Shown here in pieces: positions 1 to 12,127 of a stretch of DNA of 64,000 bases. A model generated the notes under the pieces. That model did no database searches. It saw only the letters and a program-made list of their open reading frames with translations, and was not told the origin of the DNA. Position 1 is the stretch's first letter. Each line of letters opens with the position of its first letter. The stretch covers positions 1 to 64,000 of the forward strand of contig JAJEKV010000249.1 of assembly GCA_021234155.1 (NCBI GenBank), in the 5' to 3' direction. Origin of the DNA: Isoetes taiwanensis. Its lineage: Eukaryota > Streptophyta > Lycopodiopsida > Isoetales > Isoetaceae. A program made the position numbers and the translations under genes.

Positions 1-2190
1 CGGTGACTGCACGACAATACCATAGGTATGATGGTGCAAGGCAACCATTAGGGAAATTGGTGTATTATACTAACGATATAATACCACCAATGAACCTTAG
101 ATATATTATTGGTCACATAATATATCTTCTAGGGGCAAGGACTTCAACATATTATACTAACATGCTAAGTGTGAGCCATTAAAGCCCACATGTGTGTCAC
201 ATGCCTAATTGCATATGTGACACATGTCAATGGAGAGCACCTATGAATAGGTATTTGCCATATAGGTGCTATTTGGCCCCACTTGACATGTGGCAGAGTA
301 CCATTAGGCCAAATGGCTCGATTGCAGGATAAAGCCCCATTTTCAAGGCCTAATATAAGGGTGAGAGCATAAACCCTAGCAACAGGTTGGGGACCTTCAG
401 AGGTCAGATCGAGCATTGGAGGGCAGAAGTTAGCCTCAGAGCTCAAGGAGCTCGCGTATATAGGGCACTGCCTCAGCGCCTTAGTATTTGTGGAAGATCG
501 CCATGTCGGAAGGTCTCAGTGGCGACTTGAGCAAAGGATCAGGTTGGTCATAGATTAGTTTGTCAATCCTAGATTAACAGTAGGAGTAAAGCTAAGAAGC
601 ACCCTTGTTTTAGTGTTAGCTACTCTTGGATCACTAACCCTAAAACTCGACTGAATAAGGAACACTAACCCTTGTATTCTTTAGGATTAGAGATGATGTA
701 TTAGAACTGTTCTATTAAGATGTTAGTTGATCATGGTATGATACTTTGCACCTCTTGTATATGGTGGGGTAAGGGGGATAGAGACCTAGGAGCCATGCGT
801 AGTAGTATGATCCTAGTAGTTAGGCCTCTGTAATTCCCATTACAATGCAGCCTGTGCATGGAGAGCACACTTGATCATGGGCCTAGGGCCTTGACTGGCT
901 TAGGATAAGGAAATTGTTCCGATTGCAGAGGGATCCAAGATGTGCGTTGTCTACCAGGGATCCATAGCAAGCTCGGCCTAATACCTTACGACTGTGAGAG
1001 CGCAAGGTATGGGTTTGACCCCTCCTAGGTGATGCATAAACTCAATGAGTTTAGGTTGAGTACGAGCAAGGGTGACTGCCTGCAGCAACAAGATGCCTCT
1101 TTGGAGGAGCAGCCTTCCTGCCTCATCGGACCAGGAAAGATGCAACTCTAGAGTAGCCTTAGGGTTACCTCTCCGGCCGGTTACAATCGAAACTCGAAGC
1201 TTTTCGATCTATCTGCAAAGTATGCATGGGGGTGGATGAAGTGGATTGCCCTTGCCATTTTTCTATGCCAGCCAACTCCAGTGTTATAACTTCCATATGT
1301 TGTTATCTTGAGGCTCAGACAGTCAGTCATACCTCACAGAGTTTGAGCTTGGGTTAGAATCTCCCATGTTATGTTATGCTGATGCTAGGTGTATGATGAT
1401 AATGATGTATTGTTGATGGTGTCTCGCCCTTCGTAGTGAGTATTTATTTAATTATGATGCATGTTGCCTCTGCTTACATTTTACGTGCTTCCGCAGTGAG
1501 ATCGGCGTCGGGGAGGATGGCAAAGACACATCCTTCTTTCACATGGACTATGGAGCACCACTAGTAGCCGATGCTACGTGGATGGCCTCTTGCTTGCAGG
1601 ATCGACATGAGGGGATCTCCAGATCTTATACAATGGGAGCATTGTATAAGATAGCGGAACGACACATCTACTCAGCAATAAAGAATCAGATATCGAATAT
1701 GTGGCTTTGGTAGAAGGAACATACACAGAATCGAAGCTGGAATGAAGCCAATAATTGTAGGGAAATGGAGCGCCACTTGATATAATTGCAAGAATGTAGC
1801 AACCTCTGATGTCCACGTGCTTCCTTTACCTTCCTTTTAAAGCATGATTTCATTAATTAGAGAAATTTGGAATTCTCGTTTAGCATGAAATAGGTTAGCG
1901 GGTAGCCATATAGTGCAAAAACTACTACCAACTGAGTAAACGTTGGCGTTTTATTGCACAAATTCTGCAAATGATTCAGTGTTCTTCGGAAATATAATTT
2001 TTACAGGTAATGCAAAGGTCCATCGCGAGTAGAATGTAGTAGGAGGGAATGCTAAAACTTGTCGCAAGAATCGCGAACGCGATGTTTCGCAGCTGAACGG
2101 AGACAAAATAACGAGCCTTTTATTAAAACCATATGAGAGCATTGTGTTAAAAGAAGGTACCGAGGAGCAAGCGTATCACAAAAAATTCAG
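1..2190. other. No clear gene; possible decayed LTR-retrotransposon sequence
   Basis: No convincing gene is visible. A TATA-like TATATAGGGC near 455 followed by transcribed-looking sequence would suit an LTR. Around 1670-1750 one plus-strand frame reads SDIEYVALVEG, reminiscent of the (S)TEAEYxAL motif of Copia RNase H, but the match is short and flanked by stops. I infer a decayed LTR retrotransposon whose remainder lies left of the window. Confidence 0.2.
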
Positions 2191-4415
2191 TATTTAAAGC
2201 CATATAATTGCTACAGACGTGGGGACGTTTTTCCCTGTGGCTGGCTTGTTCATTTTGCTGGCTGTCATCAAAGACGGATCATAATTGCGCCATTTCAAAA
2301 TGTACTCCAGGAACTGCAATGCTTGAGTGTCCTCAATGCTGCATGTGATAGCATCTTGCACATTGTTCTTCGTGCCTTCCCACATTGCCACCACTATGCC
2401 AACTTGCTCAACGTCCTCAGGTTTTTTTCCAGTCCGCAGGAACAGGCACAGGTCCTTTCTGCGATCACCTTTAATGTGCGGTATGGCCTGTGCAATCTCA
2501 ATACACCATTTCCTTTCATTGGACGGGGTTATAATACGGATGGGTTCGACATCCGGTCCTCGAAACAGAGCAAGTGCTGTAAAGAAAAGCCTGTGGTGAG
2601 TGCCTGATAGGCTGCATAATGTTGTGCAACGAAAAGGTGTAAACTACTCTAGAGAAACGCGACCGCGATCCTGCCAAGCAACTGAAATAGCACTCCACAC
2701 TATCGCGGCCGCGATGTTTGTATGCTTGACTAAGCACGGCAAGAAAACAATTCCACTGCTCACGATCCTAGTGATCCTAGTGACCTACTACACTACTACT
2801 CATGAACATCGCAAGAAAGAAAATCTATGCTCATCAAGACCGCGGCCGCGATCTTGTTGAGCAGCCCCAGCTATCAAGACATTACAAGACCTAACAAGCA
2901 AGACCCGGCGGCTGATGTTCTTTGGCGGCTATAGTTATGAAAATATTAGAAGTTCTAGTAGGCAAGATCGCGGCCGCGATCTTGCTGAGTTGAAATGTTA
3001 GAAATTACCTTCTCTGAGGGAGTCCTTAGGTGCCATGGGATCGCGGGCGCCGGGCGTGTACGAAATTCGAGTCGTTTACGAGAGGGTCGAGAAGGCGCTC
3101 CGAGGTCGAAGGCGCTAGGCGCTGAAGAAATCGCGGGCTTCAAATTTCTATGAGATGTTCTGAATTTCAATTTATAGAACGCGGCCGCGGAATTTAATTG
3201 CCCGCCCGTCATAATGGTGCGTGAAAAATCGTGCCAGCCATAATGGCGCCGTACGCCGGAAGTAATAATTACCGGCCGGCCGGCCGTATTTATTCCCCGC
3301 CATAAATGCGTTCGTGCGAATATACCCGTCCGAAAAAGCAAGTAATCCGTACCGAAGGTCTTTTTCGACTTGGACGTCCGCGTTCAATTTCCTGCCGTAA
3401 TGTCAATTCATTAAAGGTACCTGACACATTATGCAGCCATAAATGCTCCAAAAAAAACTGGATTACGGACGGACAGTGACTGTAAAATTTGAATTCGATA
3501 ACAAACATTTCAAGTGAAAGCGGGAAAAGCCAATTCAAATTTGATTGTTTTGCAAGATCTTCGAGACGCTGGAGCTGCGCCTAAGCTGGGCCAAGTTCGG
3601 GCAAGGATTTGCTGCAGAATCCCGCATCCATTGAAGGCGCTGACGAGGGCGCTGATAATCCGCTTGCACTCCGCCACTACACACTTGGAATTCTTCAACT
3701 GCATCGAATTCAGGGTTTCGGGCGAGGTAAAAGGCCTATTCTGATGCATATCACTCACTGAAGTGAACTCAAAGTTTATGTTGCACTGAATTTCAATTAT
3801 AACTACAACCTCTGAGTCTCTACACTGACATCACTATGTATTGCATGGATTGATAAGATACCTCCTGATACTTTGGTGCAACTATGTAGAAATAGATGTT
3901 CTAAGCAAACCTGTGCACTCTGGTGTGTTTATTATGCAATGTAAACGTGTTTCAAGTATATGCTTTCTTTCTCCACGTGGATGATACAAAACACTGTTTT
4001 TATGACACTGCAGCTTCTGACGGGTCCTTGGCTACAAGTAGACGTTGATGCCACCATATTCTGTGAGGTATGAGTAATGCTTTAGTCTGTAAGTCAATCG
4101 TTTAACTATTGTGCTAGACGAGATCGTGGTCGCGATACCTTCAACCATCTACACTTGCTACTTACCAAAGAACTCCCAGCTATCGATAACTATGAGTTGA
4201 AACCACTTGCTAACCTCGAAATGTTATTTGCACATGAGTTTTTATTGAAACAGCTAGTGTGAATGCTTGCAAAAAGCGCGACCGCGTTCTTGCCCATGCT
4301 CGATAAGATCGCGGTGGCGAAAGTTCTGAACATTTTTTAATTTCTGAGTTGCTATTTTTAGTAGTACTTTATGATGACAGTGCTTTTTGCTCACCAGGAT
4401 CGCGGCCGCGATATT
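2055..4415. repeat. Dispersed palindrome cluster (GATCGCGGCCGCGATC family)
   Basis: About ten copies or near-copies of a 16-22 bp palindrome centred on GCGGCCGC occur here. Sites are near 2075, 2656-2672, 2701-2715, 2836-2857, 2962-2983, 3178-3194, 4121-4138, 4274-4292, 4305-4323 and 4397-4414. The two best (2836, 2962) read CAAG(A/-)..CGCGGCCGCGATCTTG with symmetric flanks. Such clusters are typical of subterminal transposase-binding repeats of DNA transposons, and the DUF7869-like gene follows directly. No convincing gene was seen on the plus strand from 2.6 to 4.5 kb; the short ORFs there have no recognisable motif. Confidence 0.6.
2194..2576 (-). CDS. Unrecognised protein, terminal coding exon
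   Basis: A continuous minus-strand frame of about 127 codons runs from a good splice acceptor (TTTCTTTACAG, ending at 2577) to a stop at 2194. It begins ALALFRGPDVEPIRII and includes KGDRRKDLCLFLRTGKKPED and FLEYILKWRNYDPSLM. Composition and the absence of internal stops look coding, and there is no ATG near its start, so this is probably a last exon. I do not recognise the family. It lies inside the region rich in GATCGCGGCCGCGATC palindromes and opposes the DUF7869-like gene at 4.5 kb, so it may be a second gene of the same element or a captured host exon. Upstream exons were not found. Confidence 0.45.
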
Positions 4416-4549
4416 CACGACCTCTTGCTTGCAGGATGGCAGATGTAATTCCGCTATATCTGCTGGGGAAAAAGGTGGCAGAGGGAAGAGTCCACAATTT
4501 CGAGCGCCATCACAATTATTCGTCGGAGGGTATGGTTGTTGTTTAAATT

Positions 4550-5188
4550 GTGAATGTTTTGGATGGACAGTTGCCGCTACCAATTCCCGAAATGGAAATA
4601 GAAAAAATGGGTGAAGCTGTGGGGGCTTTTGTGTTGTGGTACAAGAAGGACATTGCTGCTCAACTTGTTAGAGAGGAGGAAGCTTGCACCCCACCAGGTC
4701 AGATAAAACGCATACACTGGCAGGACAGAGGCAATGAGGGGTTAGCCGATAATGAGGGCGAATCATGTGCAAGGGCTTTCTAGAGATGAGTTAGTTGAGA
4801 AGGCGTGCACACTCATGCATGAATGCTGCAACATGGCTTATGCCTATGGTGTTATCGTTTTTGCCGATCCAAACCATGCTGTGGCTGACGTGAAGTTAGG
4901 GGAAGGCTCGATAGCTGCTACTATCATGAGCATATTTCCAATGCACGAAAAAGATGTCTATCTTGTTGCCGGGCCCAATGCGAAATGCCCCAACTGCATG
5001 ACCTTGTGAGATGGCCCATAGCCTTCGTGCTCGTTGAGAACATTCCAGTTTCTACTCTCGTGGTTGCGGTGAAGGAGAAGGATGTGGAGAATGAACCTTA
5101 CTCCATTAGACCCGAAATTGGCATCACCAAAAAGAGACCTTACAGCATGGTCAATCGGAGACCCAGGACACGTCCAAAGACAGACTAA
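4550..5188 (+). pseudogene. N-terminal part of DUF7869-associated transposon protein (inferred)
   Basis: Three overlapping open frames give a patchy coding signal: one with MEIEKMGEAVGAFVLWYKKD (4550-4783), one with RDELVEKACTLMHECCNMAY (4752-5009), and one with VRWPIAFVLVENIPVSTLVV ending in a basic tail (4985-5188). Changing frame twice in 600 bp implies indels or unrecognised introns. The segments stand immediately upstream and on the same strand as the DUF7869-like ORF, so they may be the first part of that gene or a separate accessory ORF. I recognise no domain with certainty. Confidence 0.35.
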
Positions 5189-5349
5189 ATGTGAAAGAAA
5201 AACTAGTCTTTGAGGCTATTCTAGACTTCAGGTCATCAACGTCTTTGCATGAAACGATCTTTGTGCAAATTTTACATCCAGGAGATAGCTTGCATGAGAA
5301 CCTTCTCTTTGGAACATGAAGTCCTCGGGCGCACAACCTTTGCATATAA

Positions 5350-6783
5350 CATGCTAGATCTTTGCTCACGAAAATGGTGTAGTCCTTAACCCGATGTTGA
5401 ATAACAAAGCGGTGTGCGTGAAAGCATGGCATAAAGCCTATGGCATACCCATTTCCACTTTCTACAAGTGGAAGAAGCTCTTCAATGACGACCCGCGTAA
5501 TTGCCTTTGAGCACGGAAATCTTCGGGTCTAAGAAGCCAAGGTCTCATACTTTGGCTGGCAATGCTGTGCTATCTATGTTCATAGATGAAAACGCAGAGA
5601 CGATGCCACACCGCTCGAAAATTACTAGCGAGGATAGCAGACAAAATGTTAAGAGGCTACCTTCAGTCTTGACTAAGAAGGATATACACCAAGAAGTAGA
5701 TATTACCGTTACAGAGATGACAGGCAAGCATATTTCTCCTTCGTCCTTTCTGTCTGCTTGGAAAGAGAATCATTCAGAGGTAGCAATAGCTAAGAGGATA
5801 GCATTTTCTAAGTGTAACACGTGTATTGTCATAAAGGAAAAGCTTGCTAAGACCAGAGATCCAAACGAAAGAAGGGTACTTGCAATAGAGAGAAAATCGC
5901 ATATGACGGCCCAGATTTCATGCAGGAGCCTTTACTGGTCCTGGAGAGCTTTGTCTCATAGATCTCCTGAGCACGCTTTAACCATTATACATGATAAGAT
6001 GGATCAGAATAAGACCATGGTCCCTCGTCTAGAGAAGCTAGCAAAGTCTGTATGGAGGGGTGAACGACTGAAGGTCAGTGTTACAGGTGCTCTCATGCAC
6101 GGCCATGGTATAGGTGCCTTGGGCCACTTCTCACTGGACCTCTGGCCTGATGATTCTAATTTTCATGTGGGATCCTTGAATCATACCTTGAAGACACTGG
6201 AGAATAAATCTGAGGATAATTGGGGCCATTTGAGAGATACAGATCGTCCTGAAAGCAGCTGGGGTGCAGCAATTCTAAACACAGATAACCTTAGGACAAA
6301 AATGATGAATGGCAGTAGAAATGATTTTATGCCTCCTATCAAAGGCCCCATGGTAGCGAACAAGTTGCCTAGGAGACTTTACTTGCAGCTAGATAATTGC
6401 TCAGGTCAGAATAAGAATAGATATCTTTTCTCTTACTTGTCATACTTGGTTTGGTTAGGTGTCTTTGATCAAGTGCAGCTGGGATTCATGATGGTTGGAC
6501 ACACCCACGATGACATAGATGCCCTATTTGGAAACTACTCTACTCTAATGAGAAGATCAGATGCATTGACTATTCCGGAGCTTATGCAACTGTTCAGGCA
6601 GTGTAGTTCAAAGGCTCCTTCACCTTACCTAGTGACAGAGGTTCCTGATTGGAAGGAATTCGTGAAAGGTTTTATCCCTGATAAGAAGGACCGTTTATGT
6701 GGTCACTTGGAACCTCTACTCTTCAAGTTTTGAATGAAGGATGGATGGCCACTAATGTTCTACAAGATGAGGCCAGGGCATAG
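5350..6783 (+). pseudogene. DUF7869-like protein, probable transposase, 5' part
   Basis: The main frame is 5501-6733 (410 codons). Near its end it carries LYLQLDNCSGQNKNRY, then LGFMMVGHTHDDIDALFG. The D-N-x(3)-QNKN and H-T-H-x-D-I-D-A motifs are hallmarks I associate with DUF7869 proteins, which are repetitive in plants and algae and look like RNase H-fold transposases; catalysis is inferred, not shown. Upstream, 5420-5500 in another frame encodes CVKAWHKAYGIPISTFYKWK, which fits the usual N-terminal region, so a frameshift lies near 5500. The frame hits a TGA at 6731-6733 but stays open through MKDGWPLMFYKMRPGH until interrupted by the hAT element at 6784. It resumes after 16500. Confidence 0.6.
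6776..6783. repeat. hAT target-site duplication, left copy
   Basis: GGGCATAG directly before the hAT terminus; the right copy at 16493-16500 is AAGCATAG, with six of eight bases matching. Deleting the element plus one copy restores the DUF7869-like frame across the site. Confidence 0.75.
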
Positions 6784-6879
6784 CAGGGATAGGTTCAATA
6801 CGTTGTACGTTTTATACGGAATACGTATGAATTGAATGATACGGCACAAATTTGCCGTATAAAAAGCATAAAAAACGGA

Positions 6880-7200
6880 CAAAAAACAATTCGGTCGAGG
6901 AAAATTTTACAGCGTCTGGCGAAAACAACTAAACAGCGTCTGCGAAAATTTTTCGGCGTCGCGAAGACTTCGATTTCGGCGTCACGCGAAACCAATTTCG
7001 GCGTGCGAAAACTACGCTCCCACGGCGTATCGCGAATTTTTTTCGCGTGCAGCGGTTTAGTTGTTTTCGGCGTGCGAAATATTTGAACCGGCGTCGCGTC
7101 TTAAATGGAAGTCTTCGCGTGCGAAAAATTTCGGCGTCTGTTTATTGTTTTCAGCGTCTGCGAAAAGTTTCAGCTGTTTTGCCCGATTTACTAAGCAAAA
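6880..7200. repeat. hAT left subterminal repeats
   Basis: A dense run of motifs of the form TTTCGGCGTC(G)CGAA or GCGTCTGCGAAAA, more than ten within 320 bp, in both orientations. Inverted-orientation relatives occur at 16160-16400. This matches known clustered transposase-binding sites near hAT ends. Confidence 0.6.
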
Positions 7201-7582
7201 AATATTTGGCGCCCTTTGTTTGGCTTTGTTTTTGTATCGCTTGTTAATAGTATATATAAGAAAAACGTGATTAGCCCTAGAATTCACCTCGAGCGTTGAC
7301 CGCCCGGATTGAGTCAAAATACTCCTTGGGAAGCGGTTTGCCTTTGGGGTGTCGTTTTTGAGTCCACGAGCACGGCGTTGGATCTTTGGAGCGTGAGTTT
7401 ACTCCGTCCCGGTGGTTTCCAGCCTGGGTTCGCATCTGCTTCCATAGAATATCCTATAGGGTCCCGTCCAACCCCCTTGATTCTCGCCGCGGGCGTCGGC
7501 GTAACATATGCATTGTGAGCTTGCTCCTTTGCATATATCGTCTTCCTTTAGTTCGTGTAATCAAGGAGTCGATTAAGAGACA

Positions 7583-9760
7583 TTGTCGGCCGAGTCCAGA
7601 GCAATGGTGGCTACTGGTCATGCATCTACCTCACGGAAGTGCGGCAGCGATCATGCATCTATCTCTAGAGGTGCGAGGGCTGCGTGTGCCCGTGGCGGGG
7701 CCCGCGGGGGCCGCAACTTCGATGCACATGGTCGTGATCTTTGGAGTTGCTTGGTCGGAAAAGAGGCCGAGAATGGGAGTTTGTGAAAGAGTTTGGCGCA
7801 AATGAGTGGGAATGTGTGTTTTGTGGATACACATCGTAAAATGGTTACGCAACAAGAATTCGAGCTCACATCTTACGTGAGCGAGGCGTCGGTGTCGCAA
7901 CTTGTATGCGCATCTGGCGACTTGCGAAAGGATGCCATCGAGAGATTGTCTCATTTGGATGGGATACATAAAAGCGAAGAATAATATGAGAAAAAGACGG
8001 AGTTCACGAATACTCAAGAGCAGGGGCGGGCGGGGAGCGGGCGAAGATAACTATACCCACCCCCTGTTGGGACAGCATACCAATCAGAGAGTGGACTAGG
8101 GTCAATAGGTATAAGCACGGGAGAACAGAGAATGATAGAGACAATTGAAATAGTGGAAAGACGCGGAAGCAACGAGAGGGTTGATCATTGCTTAACATCG
8201 AGCAATTGAAGAAGACGAATGAAGGTTGTAGAGGCATTTTATATCTTTGGGTTGTCTCCACATATTTTGGAGCACAAAGCAATGAAAGAAGCTTCGGGGA
8301 AGTTGCCAAAGCGGGACCGGCTTTTTTAGGCGCCTTCATACAAGCATGCCAACAATAAAATGGTTGATGAAATACATGGAAAAATGGTTGAGAGGGTGGA
8401 GATGAAGTTGTGTCGTGTGACTGAAGCGCGGCCAGCTTCATTAGTGACTGATGGTTGGAGCAATGTAAACAAGGACCATCTTATTAATTTCATGATCGTG
8501 TATCCAGGGGGTGAAGTATTTTTGAAAACCGTAGAAACCAAAACTGACCAAGTGACCGGAGATTGGATTTTTCAGAAAACAAAGGCCGTGATAGAGAGTT
8601 TTGGACCGAAGAGAATATTTCAAGTTGTAATGGATACGCAGCGTCTAATTGCAAGCTAGCGGGTCAATTACTGGAGTCCGAATTTCCAGGGTTGCATGCT
8701 ACTAGTTGCCAATGCCATTGCCTGAACCTATTGCTGAAGGACTGGTTCTCACAGCACACGTGGTTCAAAGATCCCATTCAGAAAGCGCGTCGGCTTGTAA
8801 AATTCATCACAAAGAAGCCGGCAATTTATGCCATTTACAAGTCATTCGTCGGAAAAGAGCCTAGCACTCATGAATCTGGGCAAACTCGGTTTGGTTCCAA
8901 TTACATCTGTCTTGAAAGAGTGCTGAAGTGTCGTGATTGGATTATCTCAACCTTTAATCATCTGAGTTTTTGATTGGGAAAAGAAGGCGAAAAGGAAAAA
9001 TGCCGCCAAACACCGACAAAGAAGCTGCTGCCCTTCGAGAAATGCTTGGGGGAGACATTTTGGAAAGGTGTAAGAAATGTTGTGAGGTGCATGCAACCTG
9101 TTTGTCATGCCATCAAAACCCTTGATTCTTGAAGGCAAGCCTTTGGAAAGGTGCGGAGGTGTTGGCACTCCATTCAATCCTTCCTAGAAGCGTGATGGGC
9201 CCAATGCGCCATTTGACAATGCTAAGCCGCGGCACTACTCGAGAGACTTCAATGAGCGATGGAAGAAGTCATACAATGATCTTCATGGCGCAGCGCATGC
9301 CTTAGACCCACACAACCACGATATGGACCAGCATACGGATAAAGAAGTGATGGGCTCGTTGAAGAAGGTTGCAAAATGTTCTATCCCAACGGCATTTCGG
9401 ACTACAAGCTTTTCATTGCCGAGAGTTAAGCGAATACGAGAACACGAGTGGAAGGTGGGCGGATGAAGAGCTTCACGGCCTTTTGGAGAGTCATAAGAAG
9501 GAACCAAATATGGAATCATATGCATGGTGGCAAGCCCATGGGCAAGTTCTTCGATACCTTGCAGGCAATTGCAATGACTATCCTCTCTTTGGTATCTTCC
9601 AATAGTGCAAGTGCCGAGGAATTGGAGTGCCTATAAGTACATACCACCGGCGTCACCCGCAATCGCTTGCTACATAAGAAGGCGGACAAACTTGTATACA
9701 ACTTCTCAAACTGGCGGCTATTGAATCGTAATAATGGTACATCCGCAATCGATAAGCTAC
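7583..9760 (+). pseudogene. hAT transposase (BED finger, DUF659, C-terminal dimerisation domain)
   Basis: Would encode the element's transposase. Near 7800-7900 a BED-type zinc finger is visible (EWECVFCGY, later RIRAHILRERGVGVATC), broken by a TAA at 7837-7839. The DUF659/RNase H-like core follows in two frames: LVTDGWSNVNKDHLINFM (8360-8659 frame) and NCKLAGQLLESEFPGLHA with CQCHCLNLLLKD (8563-8973 frame). The C-terminal hAT dimerisation motif is at 9650-9725 (RNRLLHKKADKLVYNFSN, then WRLL). At least four frame changes and a premature stop make it non-functional as read. An AATAAAAAAG polyadenylation-like signal lies near 10260. Confidence 0.75.
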
Positions 9761-10537
9761 GATTTCCTTTCATGGATGATTCGAAGTGGAAGAGGACAGC
9801 TTCAAGGCGGTGAGGGCGAGATGCTTGCAATAAATCTTTGCAAGCCATGTTGATGAAGACATTCAACGTACCCACCGTTGATGGCGAAGATGATATAGAC
9901 CAAGCCATATTCTCGGACGGATCGGTCGGACGGCGAGGATACCGAGGAGTTACGATACTGAAAGGCGGGTTCGAGTAATGCGGTTGATGACTTGACGGCC
10001 CTCGTAATCCAGCGGACTCACCTTCGCGCTTTACCTTGACAAACAGAGAACGGGCTAGAAGAAACACGTCTCGAGGACGTTTCACTAAAGGAAAGGGTCA
10101 TCGGAGGTTGAACCTAGGTCCCCAGGAAGAAGAGGATGGAACTGCGAATGATGAAATCGATGAAGAAGGCGCCGCCTAGAAAAAACGATGTGATGAGTAT
10201 CTTGACCGTTGTAATTGGTCTTGAGGATTTTCATACTATTGTAACCGTCCCTGGCACTATTAATAAAAAAGAAGTTTTTGGTTATAATTTTTTGTCACAA
10301 ATGTTTCGTTAATGTATGATAGTTCTTTCTATGTTTCTTTCATGTTTCATTCATGTGTAACCGCAGTGCCCTGAAAACCTTCCTCGGATCAGACCCGTCT
10401 CGACTTCCGTTGTTGCTTGCCTCTTCGCATGCGCCAGAATCTTGCTGATGAGAAGTAATCACATGCGAAGGGGCTAAACAGCCTCGGACCAGCCCGGACG
10501 AATCTGATCCATCCGAAGGTTCACAAGGTACTTCGGT

Positions 10538-10750
10538 ACCCAAGTCGGGAATAACTTCGGTATGCCAAATTGGGCTTTGAATGCTATCAGGACCTATAAT
10601 CTGTACTCTATTCCTCTGGGTGGCACATGCTCTGAATACCCAAATGGGTTTGCATGGCACGTGCCACCCAAAGGAATGGAGGTACAAATTATAGGTCCTG
10701 ATGGCATCCAAATGCCGATTTGGCGTACCAAAGTTAACGTGCCAAAGGGG
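10538..10750. repeat. Imperfect inverted repeat 1 (hairpin)
   Basis: Two ~95-base arms fold back around a centre near 10648 (TACCCAAATGGGTTTG). Both arms contain a version of ATCAGGACCTATAAT and GGGTGGCAC in opposite orientation. Arms differ at scattered positions rather than being perfect. The ORFs on both strands here encode the same peptide because of the symmetry and should not be read as genes. Confidence 0.75.
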
Positions 10751-10928
10751 ACGCGTCCTCCAATTTCAAGTCATAGTGATGCTCAAGGTTCTCCATCAAT
10801 AGAAGGAGTTAGGATGTTCCATGATTTGGTGCCTAACAGCCACTATATAGATGGACAACGCCCAGGCACCACTTTGGCTTGAAATTAGAGTGCGCTCTCA
10901 CCTCTGACGCCTCGAGACCTGGGTCCAG

Positions 10929-11048
10929 GCATCGAGACGTCCCAATCTTTGCTTTCCCCCGGCTCTTTGGACAATGGAACTTAGCATGTAAACTAAGCTA
11001 CATTGCCCAAAGAGCCGGGGGGAAAGAAAAACGGGGAAGTCTCGATGC
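10929..11048. repeat. Imperfect inverted repeat 2 (hairpin)
   Basis: Arms start GCATCGAGAC and end GTCTCGATGC, with an inner near-perfect stem CCCCCGGCTCTTTGG / CCAAAGAGCCGGGGGG and a loop around TTAGCATGTAAACTAAG. Total length is about 120 bp. Confidence 0.8.
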
Positions 11049-11111
11049 TTGAATTCAAGAGTCAAAGCTTGCTTCAATCACTAACATCTAATGAACCCAC
11101 AGAATCGCAAG

Positions 11112-11385
11112 CAACCACTAGGCCTTATATCCTCCGTGGCCACAATAAAAATAGAGTACTCAAAAACCTTGTAACCTCCTCTAGAACGAACGATTTCTGC
11201 TCCGACCCCCATTTTGCGCGTCTTTGTGTAATATAACCTAGCAAAGTATCTAAGATACATTGACACAGAGACACGCAAAAGAGAGTCAGAGCAAAGCTCG
11301 CTCCTTCTAAAGGAGGTAACAAGAATTTCGAGAAGTCTATATTGTTTGCCATGGAGAATATAAAGCCTGGTGACCTGACAACCAT
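11112..11385. repeat. Imperfect inverted repeat 3 (hairpin)
   Basis: Two ~130-base arms meet at GTATCTAAGATAC near 11245. The left arm has ACTAGGCCTTATATCCTCC and the right arm the complementary GGAGAATATAAAGCCTGGT. Mismatches and small bulges are spread through the stem. A segment of the left arm (ACGAACGATTTCTGCTCC, about 11183-11240) recurs as a direct repeat at 11590-11655. Confidence 0.7.
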
Positions 11386-11395
11386 TCAAGAGGGT

Positions 11396-11545
11396 CGCGA
11401 TCTAATTCAGGCTTACTCCCTTTTTGAGTTTCCTGCTTAACGTATCTAATTCACCACCTGAGTGAGCGATGTCATCCTAGGGGGCAAATTAGATACGATA
11501 AACAGAAAACGAAGGAGACTAAGCCAGGGTGAGCGAGTTGGAAGT
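11396..11545. repeat. Imperfect inverted repeat 4 (hairpin)
   Basis: GCTTACTCCC...CGTATCTAATT on the left pairs with AATTAGATACG...GGAGACTAAGC on the right, with a ~35-base loop. It directly follows inverted repeat 3, making four consecutive foldbacks in about 1 kb. From 11660 to 12127 nothing recognisable is seen. Confidence 0.65.
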
Positions 11546-12127
11546 CTCGAGTTAGGAAGTCCACTAATCCCTAATTGGCATCTGTCCTTTAGAACGAACG
11601 ATTTCTGCTCCGACCCCCATTTTTGTGCGTCTTTGTGTAATATAACCTTGTTTGAAATAACGTCATTATACCCGTCATTACCTTATTATCCATTCACAAA
11701 ATGATACAGGTCAAAATTTTCTTTGTCTAAAAATGTAATATCTCATTTTCATTGGTCATTTGGATCAATATAATCACCCTGGCGGCCCCGAGGTGGTGGT
11801 AAGAACTGGTTAATGTCCTGCATCGCTCTCTCCTTCACGCGGCTCCTCCACCCCCCTCCACAATTCCATCTCGCGAAAGGTTTGAAAAGTGTGCATCGCC
11901 CATCCCTCCCGCGCGGCGGTCAAATGTGGCAACGCGGCATGCGACCTTGCATATTAAATATGGCATATTGTAACTTCGGGGAAAAATCCATCCGTCTTGC
12001 ATTGTTGGACGAAGCGGCTTTGCAACATCCAATCAAGAACACATCGCATGTGCATACGATGCCCACACCCTAGAGTGTACCAGCCCACGTGTCGGGGTTG
12101 TCACCACACAATTGGCAATATGCGTAA

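Noticed and set aside
1574-1816. Copia RNase H fragment (SDIEYVALVEG)
   Set aside because: The match is about ten residues with stops close by; kept only as a remark.
10340-10882. Overlapping ORFs of 106 and 123 codons on opposite strands
   Set aside because: Both encode the same peptide because the region is an inverted repeat; no independent coding evidence.
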